A stretch of 38,432 nt of DNA from Bacteroidales bacterium (lineage in GTDB: Bacteria > Bacteroidota > Bacteroidia > Bacteroidales > UBA932): NCBI GenBank assembly GCA_017560625.1, contig JAFZEP010000126.1, positions 1 through 38,432 of the forward strand, read 5' to 3'. Shown here piece after piece: positions 16,003 through 23,820 of the stretch. Numbering within the stretch: position 1 is the first letter of the stretch; each line of letters begins with the position of its first letter. The position numbers and the translations under genes were made by a program. The notes beneath the pieces were generated by a model. It was not told the origin of the DNA and searched no databases. It saw only the letters and a list, made by a program, of their open reading frames with translations.

Positions 16003-16968
16003 TTACTCTTCAGCTTCCTTTCTGCCGCGGATTCTCCATGCCATAGCCACTGAAAGGCCGGACACGATGTGCCATACGCCCCACCATGCTGTGATTACGA
16101 GCATACCTCCATTGTTGGCCCAGAAGCCTTCATGAGGGAAGATGTTGGGGTTGAGAAGAAGCACAAGACCGAGTCCTGAATTCTGGATCGCAGTCTCGAT
16201 TGTGAGTGTTCTTCTGTCTTTATAAGGAAGCTTCAGCATTGTACTTGTTCCGAAACCGATGCCAAGTGCAAGAAGGTTGTGCAGCATCACGATAAGGAAG
16301 ATGTATTTGATACAGATCTTGAAGGCAGCCCAGTTGCCGGCGAGAATGATGCCCACCATCGCCACAAACACCACGATCGAAAGGTACTGAAGAGGCTTCT
16401 TGAGTTTATCTGCAACTTTTGGAAGATACTGCGAGCAGAGGATTCCGAGAACGAGCGGAATTCCCATGATTATTACGATGCTCTGGAAGATGTCCCAGAA
16501 CGGAATGGTCAGTTCAGGAATTGCAACTCCATGGTTTCCGGCATAATTGAGGTACATCTTGCTCCAGAATGCGAAGTTCAAAGGAGTCGTAAAGATGCAG
16601 ACAGCTGTGTTCACTGCGGTAAGTGACACTGACAGTTCGGCATTGCCTCGTGAAAGGGACGTGATGAAGTTTGAAACATTACCTCCAGGACATGCTGCAA
16701 CGAGGATCATACCTAGGGCAATCATAGGTGAAAGGATATCACCCATAGCAAGAACAAGCAGGAACGTCAATGCCGGCAAAAGAATGAGCTGACAAATGAT
16801 ACCTGTAATTATCGACTTTGGATTTTTGATTATATCAAGGAATGTTCTTGGCTTGATGCCGAGTGCGACACCGAACATTACGATTGCCAATACTACGTTC
16901 AGTAGTGTGGAGCCTCCGCTCATTGTAACGTCGATTGCATCGATGCTTTCTTGAATTTTCGGATTCAT
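16003..16968 (-). CDS. Bile acid:sodium symporter (BASS) family transporter
   Basis: This 321-residue polytopic membrane protein has the two hallmark broken-helix motifs of the BASS family: CPGGNVSN near residue 94 and ETAIQNSGLGL near residue 255. These line the sodium and substrate sites. Members carry bile acids, pantoate, keto acids or other organic anions; the substrate here is not evident. It is the first gene of an operon with the acyltransferase and the outer membrane barrel, driven by a near-ideal promoter just upstream. Confidence 0.9.
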   Translation of the reverse strand: MNPKIQESIDAIDVTMSGGSTLLNVVLAIVMFGVALGIKPRTFLDIIKNPKSIITGIICQLILLPALTFLLVLAMGDILSPMIALGMILVAACPGGNVSNFITSLSRGNAELSVSLTAVNTAVCIFTTPLNFAFWSKMYLNYAGNHGVAIPELTIPFWDIFQSIVIIMGIPLVLGILCSQYLPKVADKLKKPLQYLSIVVFVAMVGIILAGNWAAFKICIKYIFLIVMLHNLLALGIGFGTSTMLKLPYKDRRTLTIETAIQNSGLGLVLLLNPNIFPHEGFWANNGGMLVITAWWGVWHIVSGLSVAMAWRIRGRKEAEE

Positions 16969-16997
16969 AAAAGTCAGTTTTTGGTAAATACAAAAGA

Positions 16998-17028
16998 CAA
17001 AGATAATCTAATTTATGAAGATAGCAAA
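16998..17028 (-). promoter_or_regulatory. Promoter of the BASS - acyltransferase - barrel operon
   Basis: On the minus strand TTTG (17025-17028), a 19-base spacer and TATCTTTG (16998-17005) match the Bacteroidota consensus perfectly. The predicted start near 16991 leaves a leader of about 20 bases. Confidence 0.85.
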
Positions 17029-17099
17029 TAGTAACCGCTTTTACTATCTTTAAATTCAGTGGGATGCCGTATTATGTGGTGAAACTTGATAAAATTTAG

Positions 17100-17107
17100 T
17101 AGATTTG
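17100..17107 (+). promoter_or_regulatory. -7 element ahead of the 651-residue membrane protein gene
   Basis: TAGATTTG matches TAnnTTTG exactly and puts the transcript start near 17114, about 18 bases before the ATG at 17132. No good -33 TTTG is visible at the expected distance. It supports the ATG at 17132 over an upstream TTG at 17105, which would lie inside the promoter. Confidence 0.6.
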
Positions 17108-17131
17108 TACTTCGTTAAATACCTCATATAT

Positions 17132-19087
17132 ATGAAGGAATATAATTATTGTTGCTCGAAAGACGGCCACGGATTGGCGTTTCCATCTTTCAGTGTAGTG
17201 TTCATTCAGACATTCTCCATCCACGGAAATCTTGAATTCGTGCTTCCTGTGGATGCTGTGCTGAGTGACTACAAGGGCGTAATCAAAAAGATTGCCGAAG
17301 AGGCAGAGGAGACTAAAGTCTTCAAGTCAGTTGCAGAACATGCCGGCAAGCCTGTCGTGTACATGCACCAGAATATAGAGAGGCAGATCTTTGTAATGGA
17401 CGGTCAGGAGAATTCGCTTGAGATGAAAAAGCTCTGTGGTGACGGAAAGATCAAAAGAAATCGTCTCACCAAAAGGTACATGAAGCCTCTTGGACCCAAT
17501 GAGTCAGTTTCGGAATCATCACTAGTGTGGCGCTTCCCGAAAAAGGCAGTCTATCGCTTTTCTCTTCGCGGATTCGATTTCCATATGCCTTTGCGTCCAA
17601 CTGAAGAGGAAGATTTCACTCCGATAGATCTTGTGGGACATGTTAATGTGGAGATGTCCCTCTTTTTCGGAAACACAGTGTCCATGACCTACCGCTTCTT
17701 CTTTGACGGAAATTCATCAAAGATATTGTCTGTGCCTGAGGTGGATGGAGGCAAACAGGAAAATACAGATGCGATGACAGACCACATCATTGCTCTGCTG
17801 TCCACATATCTAGGAGCAGAGTATTGGAGCGCAGACAGTGAAGAAGGGGACAGCAACATCAATCTTGAAAGTACATTCATTGCCAATGACTTCTGGATCG
17901 ATGAAGAAGGACGTGAGGTGCCGGAGTCGGAACGCGTAGACCTGAACATGAGGGAAGGAGGCAGGGCATTCGATCGTATTGCACTCAGATACAAGAAGTT
18001 CCTGTATAACAGATATACAGCTTATCGCGAGGGGCTCAGCATGGATGATATGCGCGAACATGAGCATTTCCGCGTGCTTAACGGTGTTTCAGTCATCAAT
18101 GACCACCATTATGCAATGGTCGACATACCTGAGTTCCTCAAGCATCCTGTAGCTTTGGAGGACGGCTCAGTCGAAGATCTGTTCTCTAAGAGCAGGACAC
18201 CAAAACTCTCTGAGGCTGAGATCATCAACCACATCCGTGACTACCATAAGCCAGAGCTGATCGGACTCATGACATTGTACCCAGGTGAGTGGCCATACCG
18301 TGATGGTGCGTCATTCGAAGAGGTATGCGGTGAGAACATAGCCATTGACACAGACGATCAGGTGATGGTAGGAACCAACCTGGCTGTTGTCATAGGAACA
18401 TATGGAAGAAGAAGTGACGAGGTCAAGCAGGGACAGGTCTCAGGAGTGGCGAATGACGGCACATTGGTGCAGAAGCAGGGTGTGGACTGGGCAAAGCATC
18501 TTGAGGAAAGAGCTAGATACCATGTCTCATGGCCTGAATATCTTATGATCCTACAGATGGTGCTCGCAAAGAAATATGTCATCGGCTTCGCAAAGGATCA
18601 GCTTATAGATGTAGCTCTGCAGGCGCGAGACAAGTCTGCTGAAGAACTCATCGGAAAGAATGCAGACCTTGGAATGAGACTCTCTAGACAGATCATACAG
18701 CTTGACGTGGTGAAGTATTCCAAGTTCGCTTCACATCTGGTGATGTTCGACAGGACCACACGCAGACTTCACCTTGATGATGACATGGAGAAACTAAAGG
18801 AAGTAACCGATATGGTCGACAACAGTCTCCACAACCTGAGTGACTATAAGGCCATGAAGTCTGACTTCCTGCTCAATATGATTCTTGTAATCGTTTCGGT
18901 GGCTTCGACATTCGAGCTTCTGTTCCAGAATTCTGAGATGCCGTTCCTGAGCTACTTCGAAATTCCTTCAGACTCGTTGTCAGCATGGCTGGTGCTCATT
19001 GTGGCGACAATCACGATCTTTGCAATTCTGCTGACCCTGAAGAGCGCTCTCAAGAAAGTGTGGAATATGTTTGTAAAATATAAGTAA
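17132..19087 (+). CDS. Uncharacterised 651-residue protein with two C-terminal membrane helices
   Basis: I do not recognise this protein. About 570 soluble residues without a signal peptide are followed by a charged, probably helical stretch (DDDMEKLKEVTDMVDNS), two predicted membrane helices (about residues 580-598 and 618-636) and a basic tail KSALKKVWNMFVKYK. A soluble body, a stalk helix and two terminal membrane helices recall the layout of CorA-type channels, but the GMN motif is absent and similarity is only in shape. The N-terminal part includes VNVEMSLFFGN and an acidic middle; histidine- and aspartate-rich segments such as NDHHYAMVD are present. The GNAT gene starts on the very next base after the stop, so the two are almost certainly cotranslated. 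Base composition resembles the neighbours. Confidence 0.8.
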   Translation: MKEYNYCCSKDGHGLAFPSFSVVFIQTFSIHGNLEFVLPVDAVLSDYKGVIKKIAEEAEETKVFKSVAEHAGKPVVYMHQNIERQIFVMDGQENSLEMKKLCGDGKIKRNRLTKRYMKPLGPNESVSESSLVWRFPKKAVYRFSLRGFDFHMPLRPTEEEDFTPIDLVGHVNVEMSLFFGNTVSMTYRFFFDGNSSKILSVPEVDGGKQENTDAMTDHIIALLSTYLGAEYWSADSEEGDSNINLESTFIANDFWIDEEGREVPESERVDLNMREGGRAFDRIALRYKKFLYNRYTAYREGLSMDDMREHEHFRVLNGVSVINDHHYAMVDIPEFLKHPVALEDGSVEDLFSKSRTPKLSEAEIINHIRDYHKPELIGLMTLYPGEWPYRDGASFEEVCGENIAIDTDDQVMVGTNLAVVIGTYGRRSDEVKQGQVSGVANDGTLVQKQGVDWAKHLEERARYHVSWPEYLMILQMVLAKKYVIGFAKDQLIDVALQARDKSAEELIGKNADLGMRLSRQIIQLDVVKYSKFASHLVMFDRTTRRLHLDDDMEKLKEVTDMVDNSLHNLSDYKAMKSDFLLNMILVIVSVASTFELLFQNSEMPFLSYFEIPSDSLSAWLVLIVATITIFAILLTLKSALKKVWNMFVKYK

Positions 19088-19606
19088 ATGGCTGAGTATA
19101 AACTTGTAAAGGCGTCATTGGAGGACGCTGGACTTCTTTGTGAAGTTTTCATCGGACACATATCTTCGCATAAGGAATACATCTCTCATGGAGAAATCCA
19201 GATGGGAGTAGGTGTGGGACATTTCGAGGATGGTGCGTTTGTAACCGATCTTGCTCCTGCAGCACGTGAAGCATGGATGAAGTACATCAACGGCAATATC
19301 GCCGATGAAGAAGGAGCTGCTGTCTATAAGGCTGTGGATGAGGAAGGGAATCTCCTTGGATTCTGTGTTACAGAGATAATGGAGGACGGAGCCGAGCCGT
19401 TTGGAATGATATGCGACCTTCTTGTCAGAGAAAACTGCAGATGCGGCGGTGTCGGAACTGCATTGATGGAAAATGCCCTTGCGTGGCTCAGGTCGAAAGG
19501 TGTCAAAGACGTTTACCTTGAGTCTGGAATGCACAATCATGCAGCGCATGAATATTTTATCAGACGCGGCTTCAGAAAGGTTTCTGAGATATACAAGTTG
19601 ATGTAG
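19088..19606 (+). CDS. GNAT-family N-acetyltransferase
   Basis: This 172-residue acetyltransferase of the GNAT fold transfers an acetyl group from acetyl-CoA to an amine. The acetyl-CoA pyrophosphate loop RCGGVG is at residues 118-123, preceded by the strand CDLLVREN and followed by helix TALMENALAWL. A C-terminal HEYFIRRGFRKVSEIYKL segment is typical of GNATs. The acceptor is unknown. The ATG follows directly on the stop of the 651-residue membrane protein gene with no gap, suggesting that the two products act together. The final codons and stop form part of the terminator stem. Confidence 0.88.
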   Translation: MAEYKLVKASLEDAGLLCEVFIGHISSHKEYISHGEIQMGVGVGHFEDGAFVTDLAPAAREAWMKYINGNIADEEGAAVYKAVDEEGNLLGFCVTEIMEDGAEPFGMICDLLVRENCRCGGVGTALMENALAWLRSKGVKDVYLESGMHNHAAHEYFIRRGFRKVSEIYKLM

Positions 19607-19627
19607 TGCATCGCACTACATCAACTT
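19595..19627 (+). terminator. Bidirectional terminator overlapping the GNAT stop codon
   Basis: A perfect 15-bp stem, AAGTTGATGTAGTGC with GCACTACATCAACTT and a 3-base loop, is followed by a T-run. The GNAT stop (19604-19606) lies inside the 5' arm. The convergent symporter gene ends at 19631, so the hairpin serves both sides. Confidence 0.93.
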
Positions 19628-19630
19628 TTT

Positions 19631-20788
19631 TTATTTTCTGAAAATTCTGTCTACTATAAGTGCGATCGCTCCGTCTCCTGTTACATTGCAAGCTGTGCCG
19701 AAACTGTCCATCGCAATGTATAGCGCAATCATAAGTGCTTGAGCCTCAGCTGAGAATCCAAGCATTCCGGCAAGAAGTCCGAGTGATGCCATTATGGCTC
19801 CACCTGGCACTCCCGGTGCTGCAACCATTGTTATACCCAACATGCAGATAAATCCGGCGAACATGCCGAAGTCATAAGGCATGCCCATCATGATCATCAG
19901 GGCGAGAGCACACGCCACGATCTTCAATGTGCTGCCAGCCATGTGGATAGTCGCGCAAAGAGGTACTGTAAATCCTGCAACATCCTCAGAAACTCCGTTC
20001 CTGCATGTCTGCTCGAGTGTCACGGGGATTGTTGCTGCAGAAGACTGTGTTCCAAGTGCAGTGAAATATGCCGGAAGCATGTTTGCGAGCAGTCTGAAAG
20101 GATTCTTCCTTGTCACAGCACCTGCAATGATGAACTGAAGCAGAAGGATTCCGATGTGGATCACGAAGATCACTCCAATGATCTTTATGAAGACTCCCAG
20201 GATCGCGAACACCTTGCCCACATATGCCATGTCGAGGAAAATGCTGAAGATATAGAGCGGCAGAAGAGGAATTATGGCTGTCTTGATTGTCTTGACCATG
20301 ATTTCTTCAAATCCGTGAGTGGCCTTCATGAGTGTGTCGTTCTGTGTGGACGCAAGGCCCAACCCTAATGTGAAGGCGAGGATGAGTGCAGTCATAACAC
20401 CCATGAGTGGGGGAATGTTCACTTCGAAATATGGGACAAGTGACTGTGCTTCATTGATGCTGTCCATACCTGCTCCGCTTTCAATCATTGAAGGGAACAG
20501 CGACGCACCGGTGAAATATGACACGAGTCCGGCAAATACCGTCGAACCATATGCTATGCCGACAGTGACAAGAAGCATCTTGCCGGCCTTGTTTCCGATG
20601 TCTGCGATGGCAGTCGTAACAAGCGCAACGATGATCAGAGGAATCACAAAGCCGAGGAACTGGCTGAATATTCCATTGAATGTGACGAAGATTCTCGCGA
20701 TCCACTCCGGCACAATAAGTCCAGCTCCGATTCCAAGCGCAATTGCTATCAGAATCTTAGGAAGGAGACCAATTTTTAGTGTTTTCAT
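19631..20788 (-). CDS. Dicarboxylate/amino acid:cation symporter (DAACS) family protein
   Basis: This 385-residue elevator-type secondary transporter has the core DAACS motifs: TQSSAATIPVTLE (first re-entrant loop), VPLCATIHMAGST, AAPGVPGGAI (second loop) and DSFGTACNVTGDGA near residue 361. Two key positions differ from glutamate/aspartate carriers. The canonical NMDGT reads HMAGS (His282, Ala284), and the arginine that binds the substrate side-chain carboxylate (Arg397 of GltPh) is Gly364. A non-acidic substrate and altered ion coupling are therefore likely. The gene starts 29 bases after the DUF4250 gene with no promoter element visible, so it is probably the last gene of the clpS-clpA-aat operon. 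Confidence 0.88.
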   Translation of the reverse strand: MKTLKIGLLPKILIAIALGIGAGLIVPEWIARIFVTFNGIFSQFLGFVIPLIIVALVTTAIADIGNKAGKMLLVTVGIAYGSTVFAGLVSYFTGASLFPSMIESGAGMDSINEAQSLVPYFEVNIPPLMGVMTALILAFTLGLGLASTQNDTLMKATHGFEEIMVKTIKTAIIPLLPLYIFSIFLDMAYVGKVFAILGVFIKIIGVIFVIHIGILLLQFIIAGAVTRKNPFRLLANMLPAYFTALGTQSSAATIPVTLEQTCRNGVSEDVAGFTVPLCATIHMAGSTLKIVACALALMIMMGMPYDFGMFAGFICMLGITMVAAPGVPGGAIMASLGLLAGMLGFSAEAQALMIALYIAMDSFGTACNVTGDGAIALIVDRIFRK

Positions 20789-20817
20789 ATGGTTAACTGT
20801 TATGTTAAATGCCTTGA

Positions 20818-20997
20818 TTACCAGAATTTATTAAGTTCTTTATTGTACTCGAAGCCTGCTGCGTTCAATTTGCTCTCAATCTCATTGCGATCAATCTCAA
20901 GATCGTCACAAAGTTCATCAAGACTGCCGTAACAGTCTCTTAATTTCATGTTTGTCCAGCTCATGAGCATGGCTGGATCTTTCGGATATTCTGCCAT
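20818..20997 (-). CDS. DUF4250 domain-containing small protein
   Basis: A 59-residue protein, starting MAEYPKDPAMLMSWTNMKLR and ending FEYNKELNKFW. The pattern PKDPxMLxSxxNxKLRDxYxSLDELCDDL is, as I recall it, that of DUF4250 proteins, a small family of unknown function. The middle (DELCDDLEIDRNEIESKL) looks like a helix-turn-helix pair, which could bind nucleic acid or protein. The start lies 2 bases after the aat stop, so translation should be coupled to aat. No signal peptide or membrane segment is present. Its place directly after clpS-clpA-aat suggests a link to N-degron proteolysis or regulation of it. Confidence 0.85.
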   Translation of the reverse strand: MAEYPKDPAMLMSWTNMKLRDCYGSLDELCDDLEIDRNEIESKLNAAGFEYNKELNKFW

Positions 20998-20999
20998 CT

Positions 21000-21665
21000 T
21001 TACCAGTTTAAAGGTGTTGTATCTTCTGCCATTTCAAGGAAACTTTTATAGGAGATCGTGCGTCCTCCCATAGTCGCCAGGTGGCCTGTGTAGTATTGAC
21101 AATCTATGAATTTGCCGCCTTGTGCCTGCATGTGCTTTGCCAGAGTGATAAGGGCGAGCTTGGATGTGTCTTTTTCTTTGGAGAACATGCTGTCTCCCAT
21201 GAAGCAGCCACCATGAGCGAATCCATAAAGTCCTCCGACAAGTTCGTTGTCTTCATTCCAGACCTCCACACTCTTGGCGTAGCCCCTTCTGTGCAGTTCT
21301 ATCCAGATTTTGATCAGTTCAGGACCTAACCAGGCACCGTCTTCGAATATACGGCCATCAACTTTAGCACAGGCCCAGATGACCTCTTCAAAGTTCTCGT
21401 TGATTGTGACCCTATAGATGTTCCTGTTCATGATGTTGCGCATCGAATGAGAAATGTGGATCTCATCAGGGAAGATCACATATCGCTCACGAGGAGCGCA
21501 CCATCTGACAAACTTGTCCTTGAAGGCATAATAAGGGAATATGCCTTGAGGATATGCCTCGATCATACGCTCTGCAGTAAGATCCTGACTGAATGCCAGT
21601 GTGTCATCTCTTCGAGGGAGGAGAGGGTCCGGCAATTGGTCATTTTTATCCAGAAAAACTATCAT
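21000..21665 (-). CDS. aat: Leucyl/phenylalanyl-tRNA--protein transferase
   Basis: Aat transfers Leu or Phe from aminoacyl-tRNA onto proteins that begin with Lys or Arg, creating a primary N-degron. The 221-residue protein shows the family core: YPQGIFPYY, RWCAPRERYVIF, LHRRGYAKSVEVW, LVGGLYG, FMGDSMFS and DCQYYTGHLATMGG. Its length is normal. The ATG overlaps the clpA stop by 4 bases (ATGA arrangement), so it is translationally coupled to clpA. It supplies the tagging step for the ClpS/ClpA pair encoded just upstream. Confidence 0.95.
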   Translation of the reverse strand: MIVFLDKNDQLPDPLLPRRDDTLAFSQDLTAERMIEAYPQGIFPYYAFKDKFVRWCAPRERYVIFPDEIHISHSMRNIMNRNIYRVTINENFEEVIWACAKVDGRIFEDGAWLGPELIKIWIELHRRGYAKSVEVWNEDNELVGGLYGFAHGGCFMGDSMFSKEKDTSKLALITLAKHMQAQGGKFIDCQYYTGHLATMGGRTISYKSFLEMAEDTTPLNW

Positions 21666-23815
21666 GCTTCAAGTGTATAGCCATCCTTTGTGGCCTTTAC
21701 TGTTACTGTAAATCCTGCCTTATGACCTCCGAACAGGATTTCACGCATCAGGAGCGGGGTAAGACGTGAATTGAGAGTGCGCTCTATCTCGCGTGCTCCA
21801 TACTCAACCGAGAATCCTTCATTGAGGAGTTTTTCATAAGCGTCCGGTTCAATCACAAGCTTTACCTTGCGTGCCTTGAGACGTTCGCGAAGTCTCTTGA
21901 TCTTGTCGTCGAGGATAAGACCTGCCATATTTCTGTCCATGTCGTTGAAGACAACTACAGATGAAAGTCGGTTCAGGAACTCCGGTGTGAATACTTTCTT
22001 GACCTCCTTCGCCATAGCTGCACCCGCATTGACCTTGCTTTCGTAACCGATCGAAGCCTTGTTTGCATATCTTGCTCCTGCATTGGAAGTCATGATGAGG
22101 ACTACATTCCTGAAGTCCACTTTACGGCCTTTATTGTCAGAGATGACTGCATAGTCCATGACCTGAAGAAGGAGGTTATAAATGTCCTCGTGAGCCTTTT
22201 CGATCTCATCGAGAAGCAGCACGCAATGCGGATTCTTGCGTACAGTGTCGGTCAGGATGCCTCCGTCGTCATATCCTACGTAGCCTGCAGGTGAGCCGAT
22301 GAGCTTTGCAACTGAGTGTTTTTCAGAGTATTCACTCATGTCAAAGCGATGCAAAGGCAGATGAAGCTGCTGGGCGAGAACTTTCGATAGTTCTGTCTTT
22401 CCGACGCCTGTAGGGCCTACGAAGAGGAAGTTTCCGATTGTCTTGCCGCTGTCGAGAAGTCCTGCCTTAGACATGAGGATGGCTTCTGTCAGAGTCTTGA
22501 TGGCATTGTCCTGGCCGTAGATCTTCTGCTTAAGCCTGTCCTCCATGTTGTATAGGTCGTCCTTCACATCGTCACTGCTTGCCTGTACGTCACTCTTGCA
22601 GATGTCTGAGAGTACCTTGTCTACGATCTGCTTGGTCACCTTTCTGATGTTCTGGGTCTGGCAGTATGCTCCAGCCTCATCAAGCAGGTCGATGGCCTTG
22701 TCCGGAAGGCAGCGGTCCTGGATATATCTTCTGCTCATGTGCACAGAATATGCGTACACATCGAAACTGTAATCAACGTTGTGGTGCTGCGCAAGGTACT
22801 CTGAAGAAAGGTTTACAATCGCCGCAGCATCGTCGTCTGAAGGCTCTTCCAACTCTATTGTTCTGAAGAGTGTCAAGGCTGGTGCGTCGTTGGTCTGAAC
22901 ACGCTTGACATCTTCCGGAGTCGCAGAAATGATGAATCTGATCTCTTCCGACTTGAGGTATGGGATCAGAAGGCTCATGATGTCCTTCATTCCGTCGTCA
23001 CCCTTGCCGGAACCGCCCAATGCACGCAGTGAATCAACATATACGATAATGCCGGCATTGTCTCTGATGCCGCTCATGACGTCGTCTATCCTTGCCTCAA
23101 GGTCGCCTCTGTACTGTGTGCCGGAGAGGATCCTGTTGGTGTCAAGTTCCATGATGCTGAGCCCTCTGAGTGATTCAGGACATTTGTCCAGACACAATGT
23201 TTCGCTTAGATGCCTTGCAAAGGCAGTCTTTCCGACACCGTTGCCTCCGACTATCAGAATGTTGTTCTTGTTCTTGCGGCAAAGTACTCTGAGAGCCTGC
23301 TCTGTCTCTGCTTTTCTTCCTACAAACACCTCTGCAGGCTCGAGTGGTGTGAGGTATCTCTGCCATCTTTCCTCCGGATCAGAACCGTCTTCGTTGATTG
23401 CAGCCACTCCATTAAGGAAGTCCGGGATGCTGACCTCAAGATGTGATTCAAGGATGTGGCGAGCCTGTGAATCCTCCAACTGAAAGATTCCGTAGAGAAT
23501 ATGGTGCATTCCGATTGCTTCTGCACCAGATCCTATAGCGGCCTGACCTGCATGGTTGCACATCTCCTTGAACTGCTCTGAATAGTCCGGCTTGTAGTCG
23601 ATCTCTTCAGGCACTTGCTCAAGATTCATCAGCACCTCGCTCAATGCCTCTTCCAGCGCATCTGCATTTGCGCATTTGTCTACAGCATCTCTGAAGTTTC
23701 CGTTGCTGAAGAATGCAAGAAGAATGTGCTCAGGCATGATGAACTCGTGCCTGTGCATCTGGATTATCTGTTGGGCTACTACCAGAGCCTCATTTATTGC
23801 TTCTGTCTGTTTCAT
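21662..23815 (-). CDS. clpA: ATP-dependent Clp protease ATP-binding subunit ClpA
   Basis: ClpA is the ring-shaped unfoldase that feeds proteins to ClpP. The 717-residue protein has a Clp N-domain (about 1-145), a first ATPase domain with Walker A GGNGVGKT at 190-197, and a second with Walker A GPTGVGKT at 467-474 and Walker B LLLDEIEK (Asp536-Glu537). The loop IGY at 589-591 takes the place of the IGL/IGF ClpP-docking tripeptide. The first domain is odd: its Walker B reads VYVDSLRAL, so the catalytic glutamate is Ser262, and the following APALTLFRT segment lacks the usual arginine pair. The first domain therefore may bind but not hydrolyse ATP. It starts 5 bases after the clpS stop. Confidence 0.93.
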   Translation of the reverse strand: MKQTEAINEALVVAQQIIQMHRHEFIMPEHILLAFFSNGNFRDAVDKCANADALEEALSEVLMNLEQVPEEIDYKPDYSEQFKEMCNHAGQAAIGSGAEAIGMHHILYGIFQLEDSQARHILESHLEVSIPDFLNGVAAINEDGSDPEERWQRYLTPLEPAEVFVGRKAETEQALRVLCRKNKNNILIVGGNGVGKTAFARHLSETLCLDKCPESLRGLSIMELDTNRILSGTQYRGDLEARIDDVMSGIRDNAGIIVYVDSLRALGGSGKGDDGMKDIMSLLIPYLKSEEIRFIISATPEDVKRVQTNDAPALTLFRTIELEEPSDDDAAAIVNLSSEYLAQHHNVDYSFDVYAYSVHMSRRYIQDRCLPDKAIDLLDEAGAYCQTQNIRKVTKQIVDKVLSDICKSDVQASSDDVKDDLYNMEDRLKQKIYGQDNAIKTLTEAILMSKAGLLDSGKTIGNFLFVGPTGVGKTELSKVLAQQLHLPLHRFDMSEYSEKHSVAKLIGSPAGYVGYDDGGILTDTVRKNPHCVLLLDEIEKAHEDIYNLLLQVMDYAVISDNKGRKVDFRNVVLIMTSNAGARYANKASIGYESKVNAGAAMAKEVKKVFTPEFLNRLSSVVVFNDMDRNMAGLILDDKIKRLRERLKARKVKLVIEPDAYEKLLNEGFSVEYGAREIERTLNSRLTPLLMREILFGGHKAGFTVTVKATKDGYTLEA

Positions 23816-23820
23816 TCCTC

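Noticed and set aside
15153..16046. 297-codon open frame on the + strand
   Set aside because: It is antisense to the acyltransferase gene, whose motifs are clear; the frame's residues show Cys/Leu/Ser-rich shadow composition.
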